Assembly: GCA_002694065.1 (NCBI GenBank)
Contig: NZKZ01000207.1
Coordinates: forward strand, 1-14,827
Direction of reading: 5' to 3'
Length of the DNA: 14,827 nucleotides
Source: Acidiferrobacter sp.
GTDB taxonomy: Bacteria > Pseudomonadota > Gammaproteobacteria > Arenicellales > UBA868
Shown: positions 1 through 6,306 of the stretch, piece by piece
Layout: each line of letters begins with the position of its first letter
Numbering within the stretch: position 1 is the first letter of the stretch
Notes under the pieces: model-generated
The model's database searches: none
Told to the model about the DNA's origin: nothing
What the model saw: only the letters and a program-made list of their open reading frames with translations
Program-made: the position numbers and the translations under genes

Positions 1-783
1 CCCCGCCTTCAGGCCCTCTCGTACCCGGTGGGCGATCTCAAGAAATTCGGGCGTCTCACGGATATCCAAAGTCCGCTCCCGGGGGAGATTGCACGAAATG
101 TCGTCGATCATCTGTCCGGGCCTTGGAGACATGACCACAACGCGAGACGAGAGAAAAACCGCCTCCGGAATGGAGTGGGTCACAAAAACGACCGTTTTCC
201 CCGTCTTTCGCCAGAGTTCCAGGAGTTGCTGATTCAGGTGATCCCGGGTGATTTCGTCCAGCGCCCCGAAGGGCTCATCCATCAGCAACAACTCGGGCTC
301 GACGCTGAGCGCCCGGGCGATGGAGACGCGTTGCTGCATGCCGCCCGATAGTTGCCAGGGAAATTTGTTCTCAAAGCCGCCAAGATTTACCAGATCAAGA
401 TATTGTGCACACCGCGCTTCACGCTCCGGCCGTGAGACACCCATGATCTCGAGCGGCAGCATCACGTTGCGACGAACCGTCCTCCACGGGTACAACGCTG
501 GCGCCTGAAAGACATAGCCGTATGCCCTGCTCTCCCGGGCTTCACGCGGACTGACACCATTGACCTGGATCTCCCCGCCAGTATGTGTCTCGAGATCGGC
601 AATGACCCTGAGCAGAGTCGTTTTGCCGCAGCCCGAGGGGCCGATCAACGAGATGAACTCACCCGGCGCAATATCCAGGTTGATATTCGAAAGCGCATGG
701 ACCGGCCCATCGTCCGTGCTGAATTCCAGCGACAGATTGGCGGTGTGTACGACCGCAGAGCCTGGTTGCACTGTCTGAGTCAT
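1..783 (-). CDS. ABC transporter ATP-binding protein, nitrate/taurine/pyrimidine type (3' end cut by window)
   Basis: This is the cytoplasmic ATPase of an ABC importer of the SsuB/TauB/NrtD group. The frame read from the ATG at 783 gives 261 residues and is still open at base 1; family members are about 250-280 residues, so little is missing. Visible motifs are Walker A GPSGCGKTT (about residues 48-56), Q-loop Gln93, signature LSGGMQQR (145-152), Walker B LLLMDEP (165-171) and H-loop His203. It starts 21 bases after the zinc hydrolase stop, so it is probably the next gene of the same operon; the upstream Shine-Dalgarno is weak. Relatives encoded beside RutR-like regulators and beta-ureidopropionases are usually annotated as pyrimidine ABC transporter ATPases. 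Substrate here is inferred only from context. Permease and binding-protein genes are not in the window and may lie to the left. Confidence 0.93.
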   Translation of the reverse strand, partial: MTQTVQPGSAVVHTANLSLEFSTDDGPVHALSNINLDIAPGEFISLIGPSGCGKTTLLRVIADLETHTGGEIQVNGVSPREARESRAYGYVFQAPALYPWRTVRRNVMLPLEIMGVSRPEREARCAQYLDLVNLGGFENKFPWQLSGGMQQRVSIARALSVEPELLLMDEPFGALDEITRDHLNQQLLELWRKTGKTVVFVTHSIPEAVFLSSRVVVMSPRPGQMIDDISCNLPRERTLDIRETPEFLEIAHRVREGLKAG

Positions 784-804
784 CGAAGCAGTCCGCTGTC
801 CCGT

Positions 805-2046
805 CTAACCGTCGGCGTGGCCGGCTTTGGACAGCATGGCACGGAACATGACGTTCGCTCCTGCAGTGGACCACTCCGGTTCGATATCCTCTATTTCGTT
901 ATGGCTGATGCCGTCGATACAGGGAATAAACACCATTGAAGTCGGCGCAGCATGGGCGATGAAACAGGCGTCATGGCCGGCACCGGTAACAATCTTTCGG
1001 GCGCTATATCCGCAGGACTGGGCTGCGCCGTCTACGGCCTCGACGCAACTCTGATCAAACGGCACCGGCGCGTAATAAAAGATCTGCTCGAGCTCAGACG
1101 ATAAACCCCCTTCAGAGGCAATCCGCTCTACCCCGTCGCGGATGGCCTGATCCATTTTTGACAGGACTGCATCGTCGGGATGGCGGATATCGATCGTCAG
1201 GAAAACCCGTCCGGGAATAACATTCCGCGAGTTCGGGTGAACATTCACCATGCCAACTGTTGCACACGCCAATGGGGCGTGGGCAAGGCCAGTCTCGTTG
1301 ACGAGGCTAATGACTCTCGCCGCGCCCAGTAACGCGTCCTGGCGACGATCCATCGGCGTCGGCCCTGCGTGTGATTCCTTGCCCGTCAGTTCAAGTTCAT
1401 ACCAACGTTGCCCCTGGGCATCGGTCACGACACCGATCTCAATACCCTCTTCCACCAGGATAGGCCCTTGTTCAATGTGGGCTTCGAAATAGGCATGCAG
1501 TGGCCGACCCATTGGTTCATCACCGGCATAACCGATTCGCTCCAACTCCTCGCCCATCGTCTTGCCTTCTTCGTCCGCGCGAGACAGGCCATACTCCAGG
1601 TCATAAATGCCGGCGAAAACACCCGACGCCACCATGGCTGGCGCGAAACGACTGCCTTCCTCATTAGTCCAACACGCTGCCTCGACCGGATGGCGGGTCT
1701 GAATGCCATGATCATTCAGGCTGCGAATCACCTCCAGTCCGGTCAGCACCCCATAAACGCCATCAAACCGTCCGCCGGTAGGCTGGGTATCAAGGTGACT
1801 TCCCGCAACAACGGGCGGCAAATCGGGGTCGGTACCCGGCCGGCGCGCAAAGATATTGCCCATTTTGTCGACAGAGATAGTGCAGCCCGCATCGCGGCAC
1901 CACTCGACAAAAAGATCCCGCGCCTCGCGGTCAAGATCCGTTAGGGCCAGCCGGCAGGATCCCCCTTTATCGGTAGGCCCTATTTTGGCCATCTCCATTA
2001 TCGAATCCCACAGGCGCCCCCCGTTAATCATCGGCTCATCACCCAT
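805..2046 (-). CDS. Zn-dependent M20-family amidohydrolase (N-carbamoyl-amino-acid hydrolase / beta-ureidopropionase / allantoate amidohydrolase type)
   Basis: A 413-residue cytosolic metallo-amidohydrolase that would cleave a carbamoyl-amine, releasing an amino acid, ammonia and CO2. The expected dinuclear metal ligands are present: His84 (AGSHLDT), Asp95 (GGRFDG), Glu129/Glu130 (WTNEEG), His190 (EAHIEQG) and His382 (ISHNE). The dimerisation/substrate domain holds GKESHAGPTPMDRR (about 222-235) and NVHPNSRNVIPG (268-279). The frame is open further upstream to 2157, but that stretch runs into the upstream nitrilase gene. The ATG at 2046 has a strong purine-rich Shine-Dalgarno, so I chose it. 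The gene follows the nitrilase by 50 bases and precedes the ABC ATPase by 21. The subfamily covers N-carbamoyl-L-amino acid hydrolase, beta-ureidopropionase and allantoate amidohydrolase. Pyrimidine context favours an N-carbamoyl-beta-amino acid, but exact substrate is not decided by sequence. Confidence 0.93.
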   Translation of the reverse strand: MGDEPMINGGRLWDSIMEMAKIGPTDKGGSCRLALTDLDREARDLFVEWCRDAGCTISVDKMGNIFARRPGTDPDLPPVVAGSHLDTQPTGGRFDGVYGVLTGLEVIRSLNDHGIQTRHPVEAACWTNEEGSRFAPAMVASGVFAGIYDLEYGLSRADEEGKTMGEELERIGYAGDEPMGRPLHAYFEAHIEQGPILVEEGIEIGVVTDAQGQRWYELELTGKESHAGPTPMDRRQDALLGAARVISLVNETGLAHAPLACATVGMVNVHPNSRNVIPGRVFLTIDIRHPDDAVLSKMDQAIRDGVERIASEGGLSSELEQIFYYAPVPFDQSCVEAVDGAAQSCGYSARKIVTGAGHDACFIAHAAPTSMVFIPCIDGISHNEIEDIEPEWSTAGANVMFRAMLSKAGHADG

Positions 2047-2047
2047 G

Positions 2048-2060
2048 CTTCCTTTCTCCT
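2048..2060 (-). promoter_or_regulatory. Strong ribosome binding site fixing the start of the Zn amidohydrolase
   Basis: Read on the minus strand this is AGGAGAAAGGAAG, one base upstream of the ATG at 2046. It contains AGGAG at good spacing. It decides between this start and the longer open frame to 2157, which would overlap the upstream gene. Confidence 0.75.
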
Positions 2061-2096
2061 CTGTCTGTTTCTTTCGTTTGTTAACTGAGTTGTCGG

Positions 2097-2963
2097 TCAG
2101 TTTAAATCTGTTAAAGACCCGTAGGTCTCTGGCCGACGGTCGCGGAAAAACTGCCACGTATCTCTGACTTGTCGCACCATATCCATATCCATCTCATGGA
2201 TCAAAAGCTCGTCCTGATCCGGGCTTGCCTGGGCTTCGATCTGACCTCTTGGGTTTACGAAGTAGCTCGAACCGTAGAACTCGCCAATATTCCAGGGGGC
2301 TTCAGTTCCCACCCGGTTAATTGCCGCAATGAAAACACCATTGGCGGCCGCTGAAGCCGGCTGCTCTAACTCCCAGAGATACTGGGACACGCCGGCTACG
2401 GTTGCCGATGGGTTATAGATAATCTCCGCTCCCGCAAGGGCTAACGCCCGCCAACCCTCGGGAAAATGCCGGTCATAGCAGATATAAACGCCAATCCGGC
2501 CATAGGCGGTGTTGAATACCGGCCAATCGGAAGCACCCGGCTTAAAGAAGAACTTTTCCCAGAAACCAGCGACGTGCGGGAGGTGTGTCTTGCGGTACTT
2601 GCCAAGATAGCTTCCATCTGCATCAATGACTGCCGCCGTGTTGTAGTAGACCCCCGTCATCGCCTCCTCATAGATAGGCACGATGATGACCATATTGTGC
2701 TTCCTGGCATATTCCTTCATTAAAGAGACGGTGTGCCCGTCTGGTATCGGCTCGGCAGCGGCATACCACTTGGCATCCTGACTCGGGCAGAAATAGGGTT
2801 GCGTGAATACTTCCTGAAAGCACAGCACCTGCACGCCTTCAGCACCGGCCTTGTCGATCAGGGGCAGGTGGGCCTCAAGCATAGCGTCGCGTATTTTTTC
2901 CGGCGTATCCTCCGTCGAGCCTTTGAGGCTCATTTGGATCAAGCCTGATTTCAACTTACTCAT
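2097..2963 (-). CDS. Nitrilase-superfamily beta-ureidopropionase (N-carbamoyl-beta-alanine amidohydrolase)
   Basis: A 288-residue carbon-nitrogen hydrolase, likely performing the last step of reductive pyrimidine breakdown: N-carbamoyl-beta-alanine to beta-alanine, ammonia and CO2. The nitrilase catalytic set is present: Glu51 (FQEVF), Lys125 (YRKTHLP), Glu136 (GFWEKFF) and Cys162 (YICYDRHFPEGW). NPSATV, INRVGTE and FYGSSY segments resemble eukaryotic-type beta-ureidopropionase more than aliphatic nitrilases. N-carbamoylputrescine amidase is a close relative and remains an alternative. The ATG at 2963 has AAGGAG seven bases upstream. The gene lies 76 bases after the RutR-like regulator gene and 50 before the zinc amidohydrolase, in one direction, suggesting an operon. 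The neighbouring regulator type supports the pyrimidine role. Confidence 0.92.
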   Translation of the reverse strand: MSKLKSGLIQMSLKGSTEDTPEKIRDAMLEAHLPLIDKAGAEGVQVLCFQEVFTQPYFCPSQDAKWYAAAEPIPDGHTVSLMKEYARKHNMVIIVPIYEEAMTGVYYNTAAVIDADGSYLGKYRKTHLPHVAGFWEKFFFKPGASDWPVFNTAYGRIGVYICYDRHFPEGWRALALAGAEIIYNPSATVAGVSQYLWELEQPASAAANGVFIAAINRVGTEAPWNIGEFYGSSYFVNPRGQIEAQASPDQDELLIHEMDMDMVRQVRDTWQFFRDRRPETYGSLTDLN

Positions 2964-3039
2964 CGTCTACTCCTTACGTTATCTGTAACCCGCTCAATGT
3001 GTTTGACTGACTGCCGCGCTACGATCTAGATCTATAAGA

Positions 3040-3735
3040 TTATGCGGACTGCAAGGAACTTCCCTGATCACGCTTTAACCCCAGACCCCGCACAAGCGCA
3101 TCGACAACCTCCCCCGCTGCGTCCGAGTAGATCTCCTGATCGTAATCCTTAGCTCCTGTCACCGCCTGGATTTGGGCCTCGAAGTCGGCATAGGTTTGCG
3201 TAACTGCCCAGATCATGAAAAAAGCATGAGCCGGATCTATTTTTGCCATAAGGCCCTCCTCTTGCCATTTCTTGAACACCCTCCCCTTCTCCTCAACCCA
3301 ACGCCGAAGTTCACCGCTCAGATGGTCGTTGATGATGGGCGCTCCGCTGATGACTTCCATCGCGAAAAGGCGCGAGGCTTCCGGATGGTTTCTGGACAAA
3401 GCCAATTTTCGATTGACATACTGGCGGATGGCCTCTTCGGGGTTGCCGTCCACTGCAACGTTGCCTAACGCTTCGAGCCACAGACTGAGCACCTGTTTGA
3501 TGACGACCCGATAGAGTGCTTTTTTGGACTTGAAATAATAGAGCACATTGCCCTTGGGCATGCCGGCCTTCCGGGCGATCGCCTCTACCCGAGCCCCGTC
3601 GTAGCCTTTACGGGAAAAAACGACCGTGGCTGCACGGATGATCCTCTCCCGTTGACGCTCTCCTACGCCTGGGTTGCTGGTGGTGGTCCCAATCCGGTCT
3701 AACCGAGCGGGTTCATTGGCATGACGCGCTTCCAT
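3040..3735 (-). CDS. rutR: RutR-like TetR-family regulator of pyrimidine catabolism
   Basis: A 231-residue one-component repressor/activator. The N-terminal TetR helix-turn-helix spans about residues 29-75 (RERIIRAATVVF, AIARKAGMPKGNVLYYFKSK). The C-terminal ligand domain closely resembles E. coli RutR as I remember it: SRNHPEASRLFAMEVISGAP, DPAHAFFMIWAVTQTYADF and QAVTGA correspond to SRDYPQASRLF, FMIWASTQHYADF and EAVTGA. RutR binds uracil or thymine and is released from DNA. The frame is open upstream to a TTG at 3774, but that codon lies inside a near-perfect RutR operator that also carries the likely -35 hexamer, so I chose the ATG at 3735 (GTG at 3738 is the alternative). Neither has a clear Shine-Dalgarno. 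It leads the nitrilase/amidohydrolase/ABC genes, so autoregulation of the whole set is likely. The symbol is by resemblance, not proven orthology. Confidence 0.88.
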   Translation of the reverse strand: MEARHANEPARLDRIGTTTSNPGVGERQRERIIRAATVVFSRKGYDGARVEAIARKAGMPKGNVLYYFKSKKALYRVVIKQVLSLWLEALGNVAVDGNPEEAIRQYVNRKLALSRNHPEASRLFAMEVISGAPIINDHLSGELRRWVEEKGRVFKKWQEEGLMAKIDPAHAFFMIWAVTQTYADFEAQIQAVTGAKDYDQEIYSDAAGEVVDALVRGLGLKRDQGSSLQSA

Positions 3736-3744
3736 CACTGGAGC

Positions 3745-3774
3745 ATTTTGAACCTGAATTGACCGAATGGTCAA
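3745..3774 (-). promoter_or_regulatory. Candidate sigma70 promoter of the RutR-like regulator gene
   Basis: On the minus strand TTGACC (3774-3769, five of six to consensus TTGACA) is followed after 18 bases by CAAAAT (3750-3745, four of six to TATAAT). The -35 is one arm of the RutR box. Predicted transcription would begin only a few bases before the ATG at 3735, so the message would be nearly leaderless. Confidence 0.45.
3759..3774. promoter_or_regulatory. RutR-type operator (TTGACC-N4-GGTCAA)
   Basis: The bases TTGACCGAATGGTCAA form a perfect 6-bp inverted repeat with a 4-base centre. The E. coli RutR consensus known to me is TTGACCAnnTGGTCAA, so this matches at every conserved base except one (G instead of A at position 7). 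It sits just upstream of the RutR-like gene and overlaps its putative -35, the position expected for repression by promoter occlusion. Confidence 0.75.
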
Positions 3775-3808
3775 CTTTACCGGTCCGCTCCTGATACAGA
3801 ACCCCGGC

Positions 3809-4687
3809 TCAGCTGGGCGACCGAGGTTTCCGTTGTTCCTGGCGAAAGCGTCCCATGGCGTGGAAGAAAAGGACAGAAATCACAACAACCCCCCCAACAA
3901 TAGAGCGGGTACCGGGATCTTCCCCGATCACCAGCCACACCCAAAATGGTCCCAAAACCGATTCGAGCAGGCCCAGCATCGCTGCTTCGGGAGCCGGAAG
4001 ATATCGTGGCCCTATGGTGATCAGCGCAACAGCCAGTGGCAGCAAAACGGCTCCGCCGAAAACCAGCGCGCTCCACTGCACCGCATCCATCTGCGGAAAC
4101 TCTGCAAAAAAGGCACCGATGGTTCCCGCTACCAGCAACCCTAATACTACGGCTGGAATCATATTGAACTGCCGACGACCCCGCACAATCGCAAAACTCA
4201 AGCCGAGAATCGCCGCATTGGACAAGGCGAGGAGATCGCCGATCCACTGACCACTCTGAAGGCTACCGCTCGCAACAATGATGAGGCCACCGGTGACGCA
4301 GACAATCGCAATCTGGGTGGACCGCGAGACCGCCTCGCCGAAGAGAATTCTTGAGAACAGAGCAGCCAGCAGCGGTGTACAGGCGAATATCACGAGCACA
4401 TTCGCCACACTGGTATAAGAAAAAGAAGCGTAGAAGGTTAACGACGCACATGCCTGTAGGCCTGCAAAAAGAATCCCCCAGCCTCCCAGCAGTCTTAGCG
4501 CTCTGGCAAACCCGCCGGAAACGCAAATCCTATAACCCAGAAGCAGAACCGCGCCCGCCATCAGTCCGCGTCCACAGGCCAGGGTAAAGGGGTCGACCGC
4601 GCTTAACCGAATCAGCAGCGCATCCGGCGTAAACGCGAGCACTCCGGCCAGGGTTAGCCAGAAACCTTTTCGATAGTCATCCGCCAA
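3809..4687 (-). CDS. EamA/DMT-superfamily membrane transporter (second of the trio)
   Basis: A 292-residue inner-membrane protein of the drug/metabolite transporter superfamily, with roughly ten hydrophobic segments arranged as two EamA repeats. The N-terminal repeat begins around GFWLTLAGVLAFTPDALLIRL. The second repeat ends near residue 280 with PEAAMLGLLESVLGPFWVWL, VIGEDPG and a further helix, then a basic tail. Substrate is unknown; family members export amino acids or other metabolites. The start is a TTG at 4687, with AAGGAAG seven bases upstream; the only nearby ATG (4680) is out of frame. It follows the thioredoxin-like gene by 47 bases, and its stop lies 74 bases before the regulator start, so readthrough into the pyrimidine cluster is possible. 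No terminator is visible in between. Confidence 0.88.
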   Translation of the reverse strand: MADDYRKGFWLTLAGVLAFTPDALLIRLSAVDPFTLACGRGLMAGAVLLLGYRICVSGGFARALRLLGGWGILFAGLQACASLTFYASFSYTSVANVLVIFACTPLLAALFSRILFGEAVSRSTQIAIVCVTGGLIIVASGSLQSGQWIGDLLALSNAAILGLSFAIVRGRRQFNMIPAVVLGLLVAGTIGAFFAEFPQMDAVQWSALVFGGAVLLPLAVALITIGPRYLPAPEAAMLGLLESVLGPFWVWLVIGEDPGTRSIVGGVVVISVLFFHAMGRFRQEQRKPRSPS

Positions 4688-4694
4688 CAGGTCA

Positions 4695-4701
4695 CTTCCT
4701 T
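4695..4701 (-). promoter_or_regulatory. Ribosome binding site supporting a TTG start
   Basis: AAGGAAG on the minus strand, seven bases before the TTG at 4687. No in-frame ATG or GTG is present at the N-terminus, so this site decides the start of the downstream EamA gene. Confidence 0.65.
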
Positions 4702-4734
4702 ATGTTGTGATCGCCTCGCTCACCCGCCGCGTCG

Positions 4735-5250
4735 TCAACCTCTGGCATCTTCCTGACTCTCGATAAACGCCTCGATTCCTTCAGGGGGTACTGGCCCTGC
4801 CTGCACGGCTTTGAGCTTTCCGCCCGGGGCATAAAGAAGGAAAGTGGGCGTACCCCTCAAAGATTGGCCTGTCTGCTGATGGAAGAATTGAGCGACATCC
4901 TCTCCCTCAGCCAACAGATTCGGAAAAGCCGCCCCATGTTCTTCCACAAAAGCCCAGGCTTCCATGACCGCGGCCGGGCCATCCAGCGAGATGCCAAGCA
5001 CAGTCAATTGGCCGTCGCGGTGACGATCATGAAGCTGGGCATATCCGGGCATTTCATTGGCGCAGATCGGACAGGTCCATGACCAGATCATCACTGCCAG
5101 CCAACGATCGTCTTGGAGATAGTCGGAAAACTGTACCGCCTCTCCTTCGAGATTGGTAAAGCGGCCGTCGCCGAGACTGGTTTGACTCAGGCCGATAAGG
5201 AACACAAAGGCCAGAGCGGCCCGAATGTTTTTTCTCCACGGCATCTTCAT
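4735..5250 (-). CDS. Exported TlpA/ResA-like thioredoxin-fold protein
   Basis: A 171-residue protein with a basic N-terminus and hydrophobic stretch (about residues 11-24, ending QTSLG) consistent with a Sec signal peptide and periplasmic location. The mature part has a thioredoxin fold: the active site WTCPICANEMP places cysteines at 60 and 63, and the cis-proline loop GTPTFLLY has Pro135. This is the AhpC/TSA-TlpA-type layout, used for periplasmic disulfide reduction or redox delivery. The particular partner is unknown. Its ATG overlaps the stop of the upstream EamA gene as ATGA, so translation of the two is probably coupled, and a second EamA gene follows 47 bases on. A second in-frame ATG lies two codons downstream. 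Confidence 0.87.
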   Translation of the reverse strand: MKMPWRKNIRAALAFVFLIGLSQTSLGDGRFTNLEGEAVQFSDYLQDDRWLAVMIWSWTCPICANEMPGYAQLHDRHRDGQLTVLGISLDGPAAVMEAWAFVEEHGAAFPNLLAEGEDVAQFFHQQTGQSLRGTPTFLLYAPGGKLKAVQAGPVPPEGIEAFIESQEDARG

Positions 5251-6176
5251 GCTGGGCCAACTTCTTTTCTGCTTGTCTCGCTCCGATCGTGTTTAACAAG
5301 CAGAATTCCTAAAACCACTAAGCCCATACCAATAACCGACTTCAAAGTTAGGGTTTCGCCAAAGAGCGGCCACGCGATCAGGGCCGTGACAGGCGGAACC
5401 AGAAAGAAAAGACTGGCGACCTGAGTCGCCGCCTGGGCACGCACCAAGAGCCATAGCAGCGTCATTGCCCCCAGCGACAGCACGATCACGAGCCAGCCCA
5501 AAGCAAAGACAAATTCTCCTGTCCAGTTAACCTGTCCACTTTCCCACGCAACGGCAATTAGGAGCATAAACAGGGCCGCTGCCAAAAACTGAATACAGGA
5601 CCCCGTTAACAGATTCATCTGTGCGCAGAACCGTTTCTGATAAATCGTTCCAAGACTCATCCCCATCACCGCCACCACGCAAAGAACCACACCGGTAAGG
5701 GTGCTGTCGAGATCATCGATATAGCGCCATGAGACAAGAGTCACTCCGACCGTCCCGATTACGAAGCCAATCCACTGACGGGCCCGCACGGCTTCCCCAA
5801 GGATCGGGCCTACCAGCACCGCGGTCAGTATGGGCTGCATGCCGACGATCAAGGCGCTATCCCCCGCTGTAACGCCAAGACTGATTCCCCCGAAAATACC
5901 ACCCAGGTAAATCCCATGCACCAAGAGACCCACCGCAGCGATATGAGCCTTATCTGTATGGTTGTCCGGCCACGCGGCTCCGGTTAGCCCTGCAACCACC
6001 GCCAGTATCGCTGCCACCGCAAAAAAACGAATAGCCAGAAAGGTGGCTGGCTCTGCGTAGGGCAACCCCATCTTTGCCCCGATAAACCCGGTACTCCAAA
6101 GCACGACAAATAACGCCGGCGCCCCAAAAAACAGGAGGTTGGCCGGCGTTGCGGAAAAGATTTTCTTTGCAGACAA
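5247..6176 (-). CDS. EamA/DMT-superfamily membrane transporter (first of the trio)
   Basis: An inner-membrane transporter of about 309 residues with two EamA repeats. Typical N-terminal text is FVVLWSTGFIGAKMGLPYAEP, and the second repeat ends with PPVTALIAWPLFGETLTLKSVIGMGLVVLGILLV. The tail is basic and presumably cytoplasmic. The open frame reaches 6491, but that part runs antisense to cnoX and is not credible. Candidate starts are a TTG at 6176 (chosen, giving a family-like N-terminus) and an ATG at 6257; neither has a good Shine-Dalgarno, and the latter would read through an inverted repeat. Substrate unknown. The stop overlaps the next gene's start by four bases. Divergent from cnoX. 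Confidence 0.87.
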   Translation of the reverse strand: MSAKKIFSATPANLLFFGAPALFVVLWSTGFIGAKMGLPYAEPATFLAIRFFAVAAILAVVAGLTGAAWPDNHTDKAHIAAVGLLVHGIYLGGIFGGISLGVTAGDSALIVGMQPILTAVLVGPILGEAVRARQWIGFVIGTVGVTLVSWRYIDDLDSTLTGVVLCVVAVMGMSLGTIYQKRFCAQMNLLTGSCIQFLAAALFMLLIAVAWESGQVNWTGEFVFALGWLVIVLSLGAMTLLWLLVRAQAATQVASLFFLVPPVTALIAWPLFGETLTLKSVIGMGLVVLGILLVKHDRSETSRKEVGPA

Positions 6177-6196
6177 AAACAGGGTTTCGATAAAAT
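6167..6196 (+). promoter_or_regulatory. Candidate sigma70 promoter for cnoX
   Basis: TTGCAG (6167-6172) and TAAAAT (6191-6196) are separated by 18 bases on the plus strand. Transcription from here would give a leader of about 100 bases before the cnoX ATG and would include the inverted repeat at 6221-6240. Assignment is by eye only. Confidence 0.35.
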
Positions 6197-6220
6197 CAGG
6201 CAGTGCGTAGTCTATTGCAA

Positions 6221-6240
6221 GACCTGCCCATGCGCAGGTC
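6221..6240. repeat. Perfect 7-bp inverted repeat in the EamA-cnoX divergent region
   Basis: GACCTGC (6221-6227) and GCAGGTC (6234-6240) are exact inverse complements with a 6-base centre. It could be a regulator operator or a leader hairpin. There is no following T-run, so it is not an intrinsic terminator. Confidence 0.55.
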
Positions 6241-6306
6241 GACACCCCCTGCCACATCTGATGGCGTCGATTTTTCGGCGTTGTCGACGGTTCCTGGAGT
6301 CTACGA

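Noticed and set aside
1408..1944. A 178-codon plus-strand frame opposite the Zn amidohydrolase
   Set aside because: It is a shadow of a well-supported gene with all catalytic residues on the other strand; long antisense frames are common in GC-rich coding sequence.
2047..2157. Longer N-terminus for the Zn amidohydrolase, starting at 2157
   Set aside because: It would overlap the nitrilase gene, adds unconserved-looking basic sequence, and the ATG at 2046 has a strong ribosome binding site.
3023..3032. Perfect 10-bp palindrome GATCTAGATC between the regulator and the nitrilase gene
   Set aside because: It is short, has no T-run, does not resemble the RutR box, and is not placed on a recognisable promoter; it may be chance.
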